This document shows, in pieces, positions 1-8,644 of a stretch of 32,207 nt of DNA (within the stretch, counting starts at the first letter, position 1; the number at the start of each line of letters is the position of its first letter). Source of the stretch: Terrisporobacter sp. (lineage in GTDB: Bacteria > Bacillota > Clostridia > Peptostreptococcales > Peptostreptococcaceae); assembly GCF_017888745.1 (NCBI RefSeq), contig NZ_JAGHFM010000327.1:1-32207 (forward strand), given 5' to 3'. The notes beneath the pieces were generated by a model, which was not told the origin of the DNA, ran no database searches, and was given only the letters and a program-made list of their open reading frames with translations. A program made the position numbers and the translations under genes.

Positions 1-40
1 ATACTAGATAATTTATATTTTATAAATTTGAGGTGGCCAT

Positions 41-268
41 ATGAATAATAAAAGTGAACATAACAATCTATTTAACTTAGATCATAAAGCTAATTTTTAC
101 TTAATTAATAACTATTATGATGTTTTTGAAAATAATGAATGGAATATGGATGAAATTTTAAGTGTTGATAGTAATTTGTATATTGATGAAAATATTTATG
201 AAAATGAATATAGAATGTTAAATAAAAGATATTCTTTTCCACAAAAAAAAGGTTATAAATTTAAATAA
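41..268 (+). CDS. Small hypothetical protein, 75 aa
   Basis: The ATG follows a good ribosome binding site (GAGGTGG about 5-10 bases upstream), and the frame ends just before a strong hairpin terminator, so it is probably a real short gene. The product is acidic and very rich in Asn, Tyr and Glu, with no signal peptide or membrane segment and a basic C-terminus. I do not recognise a family. It stands alone between the window edge and the LUD operon. Confidence 0.55.
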   Translation: MNNKSEHNNLFNLDHKANFYLINNYYDVFENNEWNMDEILSVDSNLYIDENIYENEYRMLNKRYSFPQKKGYKFK

Positions 269-287
269 AGTAAATATAGATAGAATG

Positions 288-338
288 AATAAAGAAATAC
301 TTTATCTAGAGTTATAAAGTATTTCTTTATTTGTTTAA
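288..338 (+). terminator. Rho-independent terminator after the 75-aa ORF
   Basis: An 18-bp perfect stem (AATAAAGAAATACTTTAT and its complement) closes an 8-base loop and runs into a T-rich tail. It separates the small ORF from the LUD gene. Confidence 0.8.
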
Positions 339-356
339 TAGAAATAATATAATTTA

Positions 357-365
357 TGCTAAAAT
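357..365 (+). promoter_or_regulatory. Possible extended -10 for the LUD-domain operon
   Basis: TGCTAAAAT lies about 35 bases upstream of the chosen LUD start and matches an extended -10 (TGn-TAnAAT). No good -35 is visible. It is the only promoter-like element between the preceding terminator and the gene. Confidence 0.35.
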
Positions 366-399
366 AATAATTAAGATGTTTATAAGGGAGAGATTTAAA

Positions 400-1041
400 A
401 TGAATGAGAATTTAAAATGGGTGAATGAAAAAAAGATAGAAAGAACAATTAAAAATTTAGAAAAAAATAACATGAAAGGATATTTTGCAAAAGATAATGA
501 AGAGCTTCTTGATATAATTGGAAATATTGCAAAAGAAGGGGAAGTCGTTTCTGTTGGTGGTTCAATGACATTGTTTGAAACAAATGTTATTGATTTCTTA
601 AGGAGTGGAAGATATAACTTTTTAGATAGATATAAAGAAAATTTAACTGCTAAAGATTTAAAAGACATATACAGAAGAGCTTTTAGTGCTGATACATATT
701 TTTCTAGTGCTAATGCAATAACTGAGGATGGTGAAATATTTAATGTAGATGGCAATGGAAATAGAGTAGCAGCTATATTATATGGGCCTGATAAGGTGAT
801 ATTAGTTGTAGGGGTAAATAAAATAGTAAGAAATTTAGATGAAGCTATACTAAGAAATAAAGAAGTATGTGCTCCTGCTAATGGAAAAAGATTTAACACA
901 GCTACTCCTTGTGCCAAAGTAGGTTACTGTATGGACTGTGATAGCAAAGAGAGAATCTGTTGTGAATACACATTTATAAAAAGACAAAAAGTCTCAAATA
1001 GAATACATGTTATATTTGTAAATGATTATTTAGGTTTTTAG
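400..1041 (+). CDS. LUD-domain (LutC/YkgG-like) protein
   Basis: The 213-aa product matches the LUD domain family (PF02589), whose best known members act in lactate utilisation. Seen in the sequence: the VVSVGGSMTL stretch, the SANAITEDGEIFNVDGNGNR region, and a cysteine-rich C-terminus (CAKVGYCMDCDS) typical of the clostridial single-domain version. The ORF track begins at an upstream TTG inside the previous terminator. I prefer the ATG at 400 because AAGGGAGAG sits just before it and the family begins with a short KK-rich segment. No lutA or lutB iron-sulfur partners are adjacent, so a lactate role is not implied. The lipid kinase starts 12 bases downstream, so the two are probably co-transcribed. 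The exact substrate is unknown. Confidence 0.85.
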   Translation: MNENLKWVNEKKIERTIKNLEKNNMKGYFAKDNEELLDIIGNIAKEGEVVSVGGSMTLFETNVIDFLRSGRYNFLDRYKENLTAKDLKDIYRRAFSADTYFSSANAITEDGEIFNVDGNGNRVAAILYGPDKVILVVGVNKIVRNLDEAILRNKEVCAPANGKRFNTATPCAKVGYCMDCDSKERICCEYTFIKRQKVSNRIHVIFVNDYLGF

Positions 1042-1053
1042 ACTGGAGGACGT

Positions 1054-1941
1054 ATGAAAAAAGTTAAATTTATATATAATCCTAATTCGGGAGAGAGAAA
1101 AGTAGCTCATGAATTGGATAAGATAGTTGAAATATATCAGGAAAATAATTATACAGTAGTTCCTTTTAGGCTTTGCAAATCTCAACCAATAAGTAATGCT
1201 TTTGAAGATATAAATGAAAATTACGATCACATTTTAATATCTGGAGGGGATGGTACAATTGATTTAATAGTGAATGCTATGAAACAATTGAATATAAATA
1301 TACCTATTGGAATTTTACCTTCTGGGACAGCTAATGATTTTGCTAAAGCAGTTAACTTATCTTTTGATATAAGAAATTGTATTTATAAGATTATTAAGTC
1401 TAAGCCCAAAATGATTGATATAGGAAAAATTAATGACAAATACTTTATAAATGTTGCCAGTGCAGGTATGTTTACTGACGTATCACAAAAAATTAATCCT
1501 GAAATTAAAAACTCTATAGGAAAGGTATCATATTATTTAAAAGGTATAGAAGAAGCTTTATATATGAGAAAGTTTTACATTGAAGTAAGTTCAAAAGAAG
1601 TAAGCTATAAGGGTGATATGTATCTAATGTTAATTTTTAATGGTAAAACAGCAGGAAATATAAATTTAGCTTATAAAGCAAAAGTAGATGATGGACTATT
1701 AGATGTAATAATTGTAAAAAATGTACTATTACCTAATATGCTTCCACTACTTATAAGCATATTGAAAGGTGAGCATCTAGAAAATTATAACGAAGATGAA
1801 ATTTTATATTTTAAAACTAATAAATTAAAAATAGATTGTAAAGATAATTTAATAACTGATATAGATGGTGAAAAGGGACCTGATTTTCCACTTGAAATTG
1901 AATGCATTGAAGAAGGAATTGAGTTATTAGGATATGTATAA
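1054..1941 (+). CDS. Diacylglycerol kinase / YegS-like lipid kinase
   Basis: This 295-aa protein carries the diacylglycerol kinase catalytic domain (PF00781). The N-terminal KFIYNPNSG motif, the nucleotide loop SGGDGT near residues 63-68 and PSGTANDFAKA near 89-99 are all intact. Such kinases phosphorylate diacylglycerol or a related lipid at the membrane and recycle head-group-turnover products; the family also includes YegS and BmrU types, so the substrate is inferred. The C-terminal half has the expected beta-rich domain ending in an LDVIIV...DGE region. CTGGAGGA lies directly upstream. The gene follows the LUD gene closely and ends at a terminator that probably also serves the convergent glnS. 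Confidence 0.9.
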   Translation: MKKVKFIYNPNSGERKVAHELDKIVEIYQENNYTVVPFRLCKSQPISNAFEDINENYDHILISGGDGTIDLIVNAMKQLNINIPIGILPSGTANDFAKAVNLSFDIRNCIYKIIKSKPKMIDIGKINDKYFINVASAGMFTDVSQKINPEIKNSIGKVSYYLKGIEEALYMRKFYIEVSSKEVSYKGDMYLMLIFNGKTAGNINLAYKAKVDDGLLDVIIVKNVLLPNMLPLLISILKGEHLENYNEDEILYFKTNKLKIDCKDNLITDIDGEKGPDFPLEIECIEEGIELLGYV

Positions 1942-1952
1942 TAAAACTATAC

Positions 1953-1985
1953 AAAAAAGAAGGCTAAAATAGCCTTCTTTTTTAT
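1953..1985. terminator. Bidirectional terminator between lipid kinase and glnS
   Basis: AAAAAAGAAGGCT pairs with AGCCTTCTTTTTT across a 5-base loop. A-tracts and T-tracts on both sides let it stop transcription from either strand. Confidence 0.85.
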
Positions 1986-1997
1986 GTTAATTATAAA

Positions 1998-3662
1998 TTA
2001 TTTATTTAATTTAAATGAACTCTTAAGTGGAACTATTCTATTAAATACAAGTTTTTCAGGTGTTGTGTATTTTGTATCAACACTATAGAATCCATTTCTA
2101 ACAAATTGGAATTTGTCTAATGGTTTTGCATCTTTAACTTGTGTAGGTTCTACAAATCCTTGAAGAACTGTTAAAGAGTTTGGATTTATTTGATCTAAGA
2201 AATGTTTACCTTCATTTTCTGGAGTATCATCTAAGATTAATGGCTCAAATAATCTAAACTCACATGGAAGAGCAGTTTTAGCATCTACCCAATGTACAGT
2301 ACCTTTAACTTTACGTCCAGTAAATCCAGAACCACTCTTAGTTTCAGGATCGTAAGTTCCGTGTATTTCTATCACATTTCCATTTTCGTCCTTTATTACA
2401 TCAGTACATTTTACAAAGTAAGCACCTTTTAAACGAACTTCATTTCCAGGGAAGAATCTACGATATTTAGCTACAGGTTCTTCCATAAAGTCATCTCTTT
2501 CTATATAAAGCTCTCTACTAAATGGTATTTCTCTAGTACCAGCAGTTTCATCCTTAGCTATATTTTCTAATTCTATCATTTCACTTTGATTTTCTGGGTA
2601 GTTAGTTATAACTAATTTAAGAGGATTGATTACAGCCATAGCAAGTGGAGCTTTTGGTTGTAAATCTTCTCTTAAGAAATGATCAAATAATTGGCTATCT
2701 ACTTTCGAATCAGCTTTTGATACACCTATTTCTCTGCAGAAATTACGCACAGATTCTGGAGTATATCCTCTTCTTCTTACACCTGATATAGTAGGCATAC
2801 GAGGGTCATCCCATCCATCAACTACAGCTTCATCAACTAACAATTTAAGTTTTCTTTTACTCATTAATGTATTTGTTAGATTTAATCTAGAAAACTCAAT
2901 TTGTCTAGGAACTTTTTCCATTTCACATTCTCTAACAACCCAGTCATATAAAGGTCTTTGATCTTCGAATTCTAGTGTACATATAGAGTGTGTAATTCCT
3001 TCTATAGCATCTTCTAGTGGATGTGCAAATGAATACATAGGGTATATGCACCATTTATCTCCTGTGTTATGATGAGTAGAATGAGCTATTCTATATATTA
3101 CAGGATCTCTAAAGTTTATGTTAGGAGAAGACATATCTATCTTAGCTCTTAAAACTTTTTGACCATTTTCGAACTCACCATTTTTCATTCTTTCAAATAA
3201 ATCTAAGTTTTCTTCTATAGATCTATTTCTATATGGACTCTCTTTTCCTGGCTCAGTTAAGCTTCCACGAGATTCTCTTATTTCATCTTGTGTTAAATCA
3301 CACACATAGGCTTTTCCTTTTTTTATTAAAAGTACAGCTCTATTATACATTTCATCGAAATAATCAGAAGCAAAATATAGATTATCCCAGTTGAATCCCA
3401 ACCATTGTACATCTTTTTTAATAGAGTTAACATATTCTTCATCTTCTTTAAGTGGATTTGTATCATCAAATCTCATATTTACTGTACCTTTAAACTCATT
3501 TGCTAGTCCAAAGTTTAAGCAAATACTTTTAGCATGACCTATATGTAAATAACCATTTGGCTCTGGTGGAAAACGAGTTACAATATGATCATGTTTTCCA
3601 GTTTTTAAATCGTCAACTATTATATTCTTTATGAAATTATTCGAAATTGTTTCGTTTGACAT
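1998..3662 (-). CDS. glnS: Glutaminyl-tRNA synthetase
   Basis: The 554-aa product is a full-length class I GlnRS, charging tRNA-Gln with glutamine in the cytoplasm. The HIGH-type signature is in [15 protein letters not shown] (residues 32-46) and the KMSKS-type loop appears as LMSKRKL, the usual GlnRS variant. The C-terminal anticodon-binding beta barrels are present ([14 protein letters not shown] near the end). A GAGAGG ribosome binding site precedes the ATG. Most Firmicutes make Gln-tRNA indirectly through GatCAB; a subset of clostridia carry a GlnRS thought to have been acquired by transfer, and this gene belongs to that subset. Base composition is no different from its neighbours. It is a single-gene unit, convergent with the lipid kinase and divergent from the next gene. 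Confidence 0.97.
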   Translation of the reverse strand: MSNETISNNFIKNIIVDDLKTGKHDHIVTRFPPEPNGYLHIGHAKSICLNFGLANEFKGTVNMRFDDTNPLKEDEEYVNSIKKDVQWLGFNWDNLYFASDYFDEMYNRAVLLIKKGKAYVCDLTQDEIRESRGSLTEPGKESPYRNRSIEENLDLFERMKNGEFENGQKVLRAKIDMSSPNINFRDPVIYRIAHSTHHNTGDKWCIYPMYSFAHPLEDAIEGITHSICTLEFEDQRPLYDWVVRECEMEKVPRQIEFSRLNLTNTLMSKRKLKLLVDEAVVDGWDDPRMPTISGVRRRGYTPESVRNFCREIGVSKADSKVDSQLFDHFLREDLQPKAPLAMAVINPLKLVITNYPENQSEMIELENIAKDETAGTREIPFSRELYIERDDFMEEPVAKYRRFFPGNEVRLKGAYFVKCTDVIKDENGNVIEIHGTYDPETKSGSGFTGRKVKGTVHWVDAKTALPCEFRLFEPLILDDTPENEGKHFLDQINPNSLTVLQGFVEPTQVKDAKPLDKFQFVRNGFYSVDTKYTTPEKLVFNRIVPLKSSFKLNK

Positions 3663-3959
3663 AGTTTGTACCTCTCAATTCATTTTATTAATTATTAATA
3701 TGTAATAAGTCCTAGCATAATTATATAATACTAATTTTAATTCAATATGAAAAAAAAATAAAGTATATTTATAGATTTTACTAATTAAAAAATACTATAT
3801 TTAACATTATTATACAAAATTAATATTTTTATTATATATAAATGTAAAAATTGTATTATATTTTACAATACTTAATAAATAATAGTCAATACAATATTGA
3901 TTTAATAGTTGGCAAATCATTAATTTGAATATTCTATCTTAATTCATACTATCAATTAA
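3663..3959. other. AT-rich divergent intergenic region
   Basis: This gap separates glnS (leaving to the left) from the NlpC/P60-like gene (leaving to the right). It is extremely AT-rich with short repeats such as TATTATTTT. TATAAT-like sequences are present for glnS on the minus strand, but no well-spaced -35 is evident. I see no gene or structured RNA. Confidence 0.5.
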
Positions 3960-3988
3960 TTGAATACAGTTTAAATATATGGTACAAT
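3960..3988 (+). promoter_or_regulatory. Promoter of the NlpC/P60-like gene
   Basis: TTGAAT and TACAAT are separated by 17 bases, and the -10 is extended (TGG before TACAAT). The element overlaps the ATG at 3987 that the ORF track uses, which supports the downstream start at 4014. Confidence 0.7.
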
Positions 3989-4013
3989 GAAGTGTAGAAC
4001 TTGGGGGTGTGCA

Positions 4014-4577
4014 ATGAAAAAGATATATATTGTGACAACATATACAGGAACATTTTTATCATTTCTGATTAGAAAGATAAGTAAAAGTCCATATGCACAT
4101 ATTTCTTTATCTCTTAATAAAGAATTATCACCAATGTATTCTTTTGGAAGACTCAATCCGAAAACTCCTTTATTTGCAGGATTTGTTGAGGAGAATATTA
4201 ATGAAGGATTATATGAAATTAAAACCGATGCGTTGTGTAGAGTTTATTCATTGGACGTTAAATATATTGAGTATGAAAAGTTAAGGCAAAATATTGAAAA
4301 GGTTAATAATAATAGAAATAGATATAATTATGATATATTAGCATTGATATATTTATCATTTAATAAATCTAGAGAGTCAGAATATAAGTATGTTTGTTCT
4401 CATTTTGTAGCTGATATGTTATATAAAAGTGATGTGCACATATTTGATAAATCTCCTTCTTTAGTTAAACCAGAGGATTTCTATAATAATGCTAATCTTC
4501 AATTAGAATACGAAGGCCTATTGTGTAACTATAACCTAGAAAATAAAGAAAATATGTTAAAACATGCGACTTGTTAA
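4014..4577 (+). CDS. Permuted NlpC/P60 (YiiX/C92-like) cysteine hydrolase
   Basis: The 187-aa product looks like a circularly permuted papain-like NlpC/P60 domain. The conserved His comes first (SPYAHISLSLN) and the catalytic Cys later (YVCSHFVADML), the reverse of the ordinary NlpC/P60 order. Relatives are amidases or acyl hydrolases of peptidoglycan or lipids; the substrate here is unknown. There is no signal peptide, so it may act in the cytoplasm. The start at 4014 is chosen over the ATG at 3987 because GGGGGTG lies just upstream and the earlier ATG overlaps the promoter -10. It is monocistronic, between its own promoter and terminator. Family assignment is fairly secure, function is not. 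Confidence 0.7.
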   Translation: MKKIYIVTTYTGTFLSFLIRKISKSPYAHISLSLNKELSPMYSFGRLNPKTPLFAGFVEENINEGLYEIKTDALCRVYSLDVKYIEYEKLRQNIEKVNNNRNRYNYDILALIYLSFNKSRESEYKYVCSHFVADMLYKSDVHIFDKSPSLVKPEDFYNNANLQLEYEGLLCNYNLENKENMLKHATC

Positions 4578-4608
4578 AAATTACCATATATATTATGGTA
4601 ATTTTTTG
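4577..4608 (+). terminator. Terminator after the NlpC/P60-like gene
   Basis: AAAATTACCATA pairs with TATGGTAATTTT over a short loop, followed by a T-rich tail. The stem begins at the stop codon. Confidence 0.8.
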
Positions 4609-4701
4609 TTTTATAATATATTATTATTTATTATCAATAAACTAAAATTAACAAAAAAAGGTTATAATGATAATAATAGGAATAGTATGAAAGGAGAAAA
4701 A

Positions 4702-6378
4702 ATGAAAAGAATATTAAAATCATATGGTATTGCATTAATAATAGTTGCTATTTATGCATTTATTAAATTACCTGTACTTAGATTAGATTTTACATCAGGC
4801 TTTACGACTTTAATTTTATTTTTCGTATTAGCAGGAATACTTGATATGATGCTAGATAGAGGCGATCAAACATCAAAGCATGCGAAAAATAATTTTTTAA
4901 TTGCGGGGATATTATTGGTAGTAATAATTGTAATACCTTTCTTTGTTACAACACCTATATTTAGAGCAAGTTCTTATAGAGAATGATTAGGTGATGTTGA
5001 AGAAAGTGTATTTACCGAGGATGTGAGTCCTGTTAGCGTAGATAAGATAAGAATAGTAGATAAAGATATGGCGATGAAGCTTGGAGACAAAAAACTTGGA
5101 GAAATACCTGCTATAGGAAGTATATCAAAAGTAGGAGACTATGCAATACAAAGTGTTAAAGGAGAGTTATATTGGGTAGCTCCTCTTGTTCATAGAGATG
5201 CTATTAAATGGATTACAAACCTTAACGGTACAAATGGATATATAATGGTATCAGCAACTAATCCACAGGATGTTAGATTAGTACAAAGTTTAGATGGAAA
5301 ACAAATTAAAATAGTATATCAAGAAGAGGCATACTTCTTACAAGACCTACATAGACATATTTATTTAAATGGTGTTATAAACTATGGTATGACTGAATTT
5401 ACTTTTGAAATTGATGATAATGGAAGACCTTATTGGGTAGTTAGTTTATATGATCACCAAATAGGATATGGTGGTGCAAATGCAGTAGGTACAGCTGTAG
5501 TAGATGCTCAAACTGGAGAGGTTAATGTTTACTCAATCGAAGATACACCTAAGTGGGTAGATAGAATACAACCAGAAAGTTTTGTAGTTGATCAAATAAG
5601 AGACTGGGGTCTTTATGTTAATGGATTCCTAAATTCAGTAATATCTGAAGAAGGTGTATTGCTTCCTTCAGAAGGAACTTCTTTGGTATATGGTAATGAT
5701 GGAAAATCATACTGGTACACTGGAATAACTTCTTCTGGTTCAGAGGAGTCTACTGTTGGATTTATGCTAGTTGATTCTAGAACAAAAGAAGCTAAGTTAT
5801 ATATGCAAACTGGAGCGACTGAAGTGGCAGCTATGTCAACTGCGGAAGGTAAGGTTCAAGAAAAAGAATATCAAGCAACATTTCCAGTTATGTATAATAT
5901 ACTTGGAAAACCAACATATGTTTTAGGCCTAAAGGATAAAGCAGGTTTAGTTAAGATGGTTGCTTTTGTTTCAGTTGAAGATTATAGTATGATAGGCTTA
6001 GGAGAAACTAAACAAGAAGCATATAGAAGTTATAAAGAGGTCTTAGAAGCAGAAGGAAATGATATTCAAATTGATAAAAATGAAGAACTACAAACTATAG
6101 AAGGTACTATATCAAGAATTAGTCAGGATATAAAAGATGGTGATGCGGCTTATTACTTTACTTTGAGTAATAGTAATGAATTAATATTTACTGCAACTTC
6201 AAAAGTTTCAGATGAATTGCCTTTAACTATGGTTGGAGATAAAGTTATAGTTTCTTATGACAAAACAAATTCTAAAGTAATCAGTATATCAGAATTTGAT
6301 AATAATAACTTAGGAAGTAAAAAATCTGACAATGAGAAAGATAAAAAAGAAAATGAGAAAACTAAAGAAGTAGAGTAG
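4702..6378 (+). pseudogene. Membrane-anchored extracytoplasmic protein split by one in-frame TGA
   Basis: Two ORFs in the same frame (4702-4986 and 5023-6378) are separated only by a TGA at 4984-4986; translation before it ends SSYRE and after it continues LGDVEESVFTED, with no frame change. Read through, the product would be about 558 codons. The N-terminal part has three membrane segments (about residues 6-22, 31-50 and 64-85). The rest is soluble, with four similar strands (GELYWVAPL, GRPYWVVSL, GKSYWYTGI, GKPTYVLGL) resembling PepSY-type repeats, and a Lys/Glu-rich tail. The start at 4702 is set by AAAGGAG just upstream; the longer ORF-track start lacks a site. A GTG at 5023 exists but its spacing to GAGG is too short to be a convincing restart. 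The function is unknown to me. The stop could be a nonsense mutation or a sequencing error. Confidence 0.7.
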
Positions 6379-6380
6379 TT

Positions 6381-6426
6381 ACTCATAAAAAAAGGAAGAA
6401 AATTTTTTCTTCCTTTTTTTATGAGT
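6381..6426 (+). terminator. Strong terminator after the split membrane protein
   Basis: A perfect 20-bp inverted repeat (ACTCATAAAAAAAGGAAGAA and its complement) with a T7 run inside the 3' arm. It is A/T symmetric and could work in both directions. Confidence 0.85.
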
Positions 6427-6493
6427 AAATTTTATTTTATTTTTTAATATAATAATAGTACAATGTGGCAAATTGACTTCAAGGAGATTGACT

Positions 6494-7099
6494 ATGGTGG
6501 GACTAGAAAAAGAAATTCTATATTTAGTTAGTAGAGTAAGATACGTCACAGAAACACAAGTGGGGAAGGTATTTAGTAATAAAAAAAGAAATGGAAAAAG
6601 AACTTTAAAAAAAACCTTAAGAAAAATGTGCAACGATTATACCTTAAGAAAAATTCCTTGTAATATAAATTACACAAATTTTAAAGATAATACCTATGTA
6701 TATTATTTGAATGGATCTTCAGTAATAAAAGGGAAAAACTTAACTAAAATGTTAATAGGATCTGAAATTAATATAAGATTTAACAATTCAGGATACGAAA
6801 CTATACGTTTTTATAGAAATGCAAAAGTAGGAGATCAAAAATATGATATTTTTATCGAGTATATAAACAATAATAAAGTTCGATTACAAGCTTTAATAGA
6901 TATAGACTTAGATGGGAATATTAGTACTAGTAAATATGATGACTTGAAAAATGATATAGAAAATTCGACTATACCATTTTTTATGATACCAAAGGTTATT
7001 ATAATATCATCAGATGAACAAAGGTGTATAGGAAGCAATGAACAAAGTAATATCTATTTTTTAGATACATCTTTGCATAAATTATTTAATTATTTATAA
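6494..7099 (+). CDS. Unknown protein with a possible winged-helix N-terminus
   Basis: The 201-aa product starts at the ATG at 6494, preceded by AAGGAG at 7-base spacing; the TTG in the ORF track overlaps this site. The first 60 residues (LEKEILYLVSRVRYVTETQVGKVF, then a Lys/Arg-rich helix) look like a winged-helix DNA-binding fold. The C-terminal half alternates strands and helices (YDIFIEYI, LQALIDIDLDG, IPKVIIISSDE) in a way reminiscent of replication-relaxation or nuclease-like domains, but no catalytic motif is certain. No signal peptide or membrane segment. It is a single gene between a terminator and the lysine riboswitch. A role in DNA binding is inference only. Confidence 0.6.
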   Translation: MVGLEKEILYLVSRVRYVTETQVGKVFSNKKRNGKRTLKKTLRKMCNDYTLRKIPCNINYTNFKDNTYVYYLNGSSVIKGKNLTKMLIGSEINIRFNNSGYETIRFYRNAKVGDQKYDIFIEYINNNKVRLQALIDIDLDGNISTSKYDDLKNDIENSTIPFFMIPKVIIISSDEQRCIGSNEQSNIYFLDTSLHKLFNYL

Positions 7100-7124
7100 A
7101 AATTAATTATATTTATGAAATTTA

Positions 7125-7153
7125 TTGCGTATTAATAGATATTATGCTAATAA
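7125..7153 (+). promoter_or_regulatory. Probable promoter of the lysine riboswitch transcript
   Basis: TTGCGT and TAATAA at 17-base spacing, with an extended -10 (TGC before TAATAA), lie about 30 bases before the riboswitch aptamer. Confidence 0.45.
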
Positions 7154-7182
7154 TATATTATTACCAAAAATTGTTAAATTCA

Positions 7183-7370
7183 AAAAGCCTAAGGTAGAGG
7201 TGCTGTACTTAAGAGTACTTACAGTGAGCTGACAAGCAATGATTTGTAAGGAAAGGAATTATGGCCGAAGTTAGTTTATAGGTATATAAATTAGCTGGAC
7301 TTATGCAGAATATGTATAAGGCTGTCACTTTAAAACAAAGTGTTGAGCTACAAGGTTTACTATGGTTATG
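7183..7370 (+). promoter_or_regulatory. Lysine riboswitch (L box) aptamer
   Basis: Conserved L-box segments occur in order: GGTAGAGGTGC, GAGCTGACAAG, AAGGAAAGG...GGCCGAAG, GGCTGTCACTT and GTTGAGCTACAAGG. The folded aptamer binds lysine and is followed directly by a terminator, the arrangement used to switch off lysine genes when lysine is plentiful. It controls lysC and lysA just downstream, which agrees with the assignment. Confidence 0.95.
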
Positions 7371-7406
7371 AAAAACGTCCAGAGTATACCTTTGGACGTT
7401 TTATTT
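7371..7406 (+). terminator. Riboswitch expression-platform terminator
   Basis: AAAACGTCCA pairs with TGGACGTTTT across a 10-base loop and leads into a T-rich stretch. It lies between the L-box aptamer and lysC, so it is the regulated terminator. Confidence 0.88.
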
Positions 7407-7431
7407 TGCTTATTTTTTAGGGGGAATATTT

Positions 7432-8628
7432 ATGAGTAGAGTAGTTGTACAAAAATATGGCGGAAGTTCTGTTTCAAGTACTGAGAAGATTAAAAAAATT
7501 GCTAATAAGTTAATCGAAAGAAAAAAAATAGATTCTAAAATAGTTGTAGTAGTATCTGCTATGGGGGATACTACAGACGATTATATTAGCATGGCTAAAG
7601 ATATAACTAAATATCCGGATAAACGAGAACTAGATGTATTAATGTCAACGGGGGAAATGATATCAGCATCACTTTTATCTATGAGTTTGAATTCTTTAGG
7701 ATGTGAGGCTGTGAGTTATAATGCTTATCAGCTTAATATACAAACAAGTGGTTTACATGGTAAAAGCTATATAAATGATATAGATGTAAGTAAAATAACA
7801 GAAAGTTTGGATAGTGGAAAGATAGTTATAGTAACAGGATTTCAAGGGTTAAATGATGAAGGTGATATAACTACTTTAGGTAGAGGTGGGTCTGATACTT
7901 CTGCAGTTGCTTTAGCAGTTAAATTAAACGGAAGTTGTGAAATATACACAGATGTGGATGGTATATATTTTACTGATCCTAGAAAATATAAAGAAGCTAA
8001 AAAGTTGGAAGAAATTGAGTATGAAGAAATGTTAGAATTAGCAAGCTTAGGCGCTCAAGTGATGCATTCTAGAAGTGTTGAATTGGCACAAAAGTATAAT
8101 GTGGAATTATATGTAGGATTATCATGTAGTGATATAAAAGGAACTTATATAAGGGGGATTGAGGATATGAAATTAGAAGAAAAGGTGATAACAGGACTTG
8201 CAACGTGTGATAATGATGCAGCGATAACTATTGTAGATATTGAAATGAGTAATGTAGCTAAATTATTTGAAAAAATAGCTATAGACGGCATAAGTGTGGA
8301 TATGATAAGTCAAACGGCTCCAGTTGGAAGTAAAGTAAATGTATCATTTACTATACCAAAGGAGGAGTTAGATCAATGTGAAAAAATTGCAAAACTATTT
8401 GTAGATAAAGAACAAATAGTTATAGATGAAGATATAACAAAATTCTCTATAGTAGGATTGGGAATGAAAAATACTAGTGGTGTAGCTTCAAAGGTATTTA
8501 AAATACTAAGTGAAAATAAAATTGAAGTGAAATTAATTACTACATCAGAAATTCGTATAACATGTGCAATAAGTTCTAGCTGTAAACAGATAGCAATACA
8601 ATCGATTGCTAAAGAATTCAATATTTAA
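7432..8628 (+). CDS. lysC: Aspartate kinase
   Basis: The 398-aa product is a monofunctional aspartokinase, which phosphorylates L-aspartate as the first step to lysine, threonine and methionine. Seen: the KYGGSSV nucleotide motif near residues 8-14, the LGRGGSDTSAVALA segment near 150, and two C-terminal ACT domains (about 260-400) that normally bind the feedback amino acid. Length is normal for the class. AGGGGGA precedes the ATG. It lies directly behind the lysine riboswitch and 16 bases ahead of lysA, so the two are one operon repressed by lysine; this points to the lysine-sensitive isozyme. The chromosome must carry the intermediate steps (asd, dapA and others) elsewhere. Confidence 0.96.
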   Translation: MSRVVVQKYGGSSVSSTEKIKKIANKLIERKKIDSKIVVVVSAMGDTTDDYISMAKDITKYPDKRELDVLMSTGEMISASLLSMSLNSLGCEAVSYNAYQLNIQTSGLHGKSYINDIDVSKITESLDSGKIVIVTGFQGLNDEGDITTLGRGGSDTSAVALAVKLNGSCEIYTDVDGIYFTDPRKYKEAKKLEEIEYEEMLELASLGAQVMHSRSVELAQKYNVELYVGLSCSDIKGTYIRGIEDMKLEEKVITGLATCDNDAAITIVDIEMSNVAKLFEKIAIDGISVDMISQTAPVGSKVNVSFTIPKEELDQCEKIAKLFVDKEQIVIDEDITKFSIVGLGMKNTSGVASKVFKILSENKIEVKLITTSEIRITCAISSSCKQIAIQSIAKEFNI

Positions 8629-8644
8629 TTCAGGGGGCGTAAAT

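Noticed and set aside
354-917. 187-aa minus-strand ORF opposite the LUD gene
   Set aside because: Antisense shadow of a clear family gene; composition is Ser/Leu/Phe-rich as expected from reverse reading of an AT-rich gene, with no ribosome binding site.
4093-4284. 63-aa ORF inside the NlpC/P60-like gene
   Set aside because: Alternative frame of a real gene without its own ribosome binding site.
4984-4986. Selenocysteine at the in-frame TGA
   Set aside because: No recognisable bacterial SECIS hairpin directly after the TGA, and no redox motif or selenoprotein family context.
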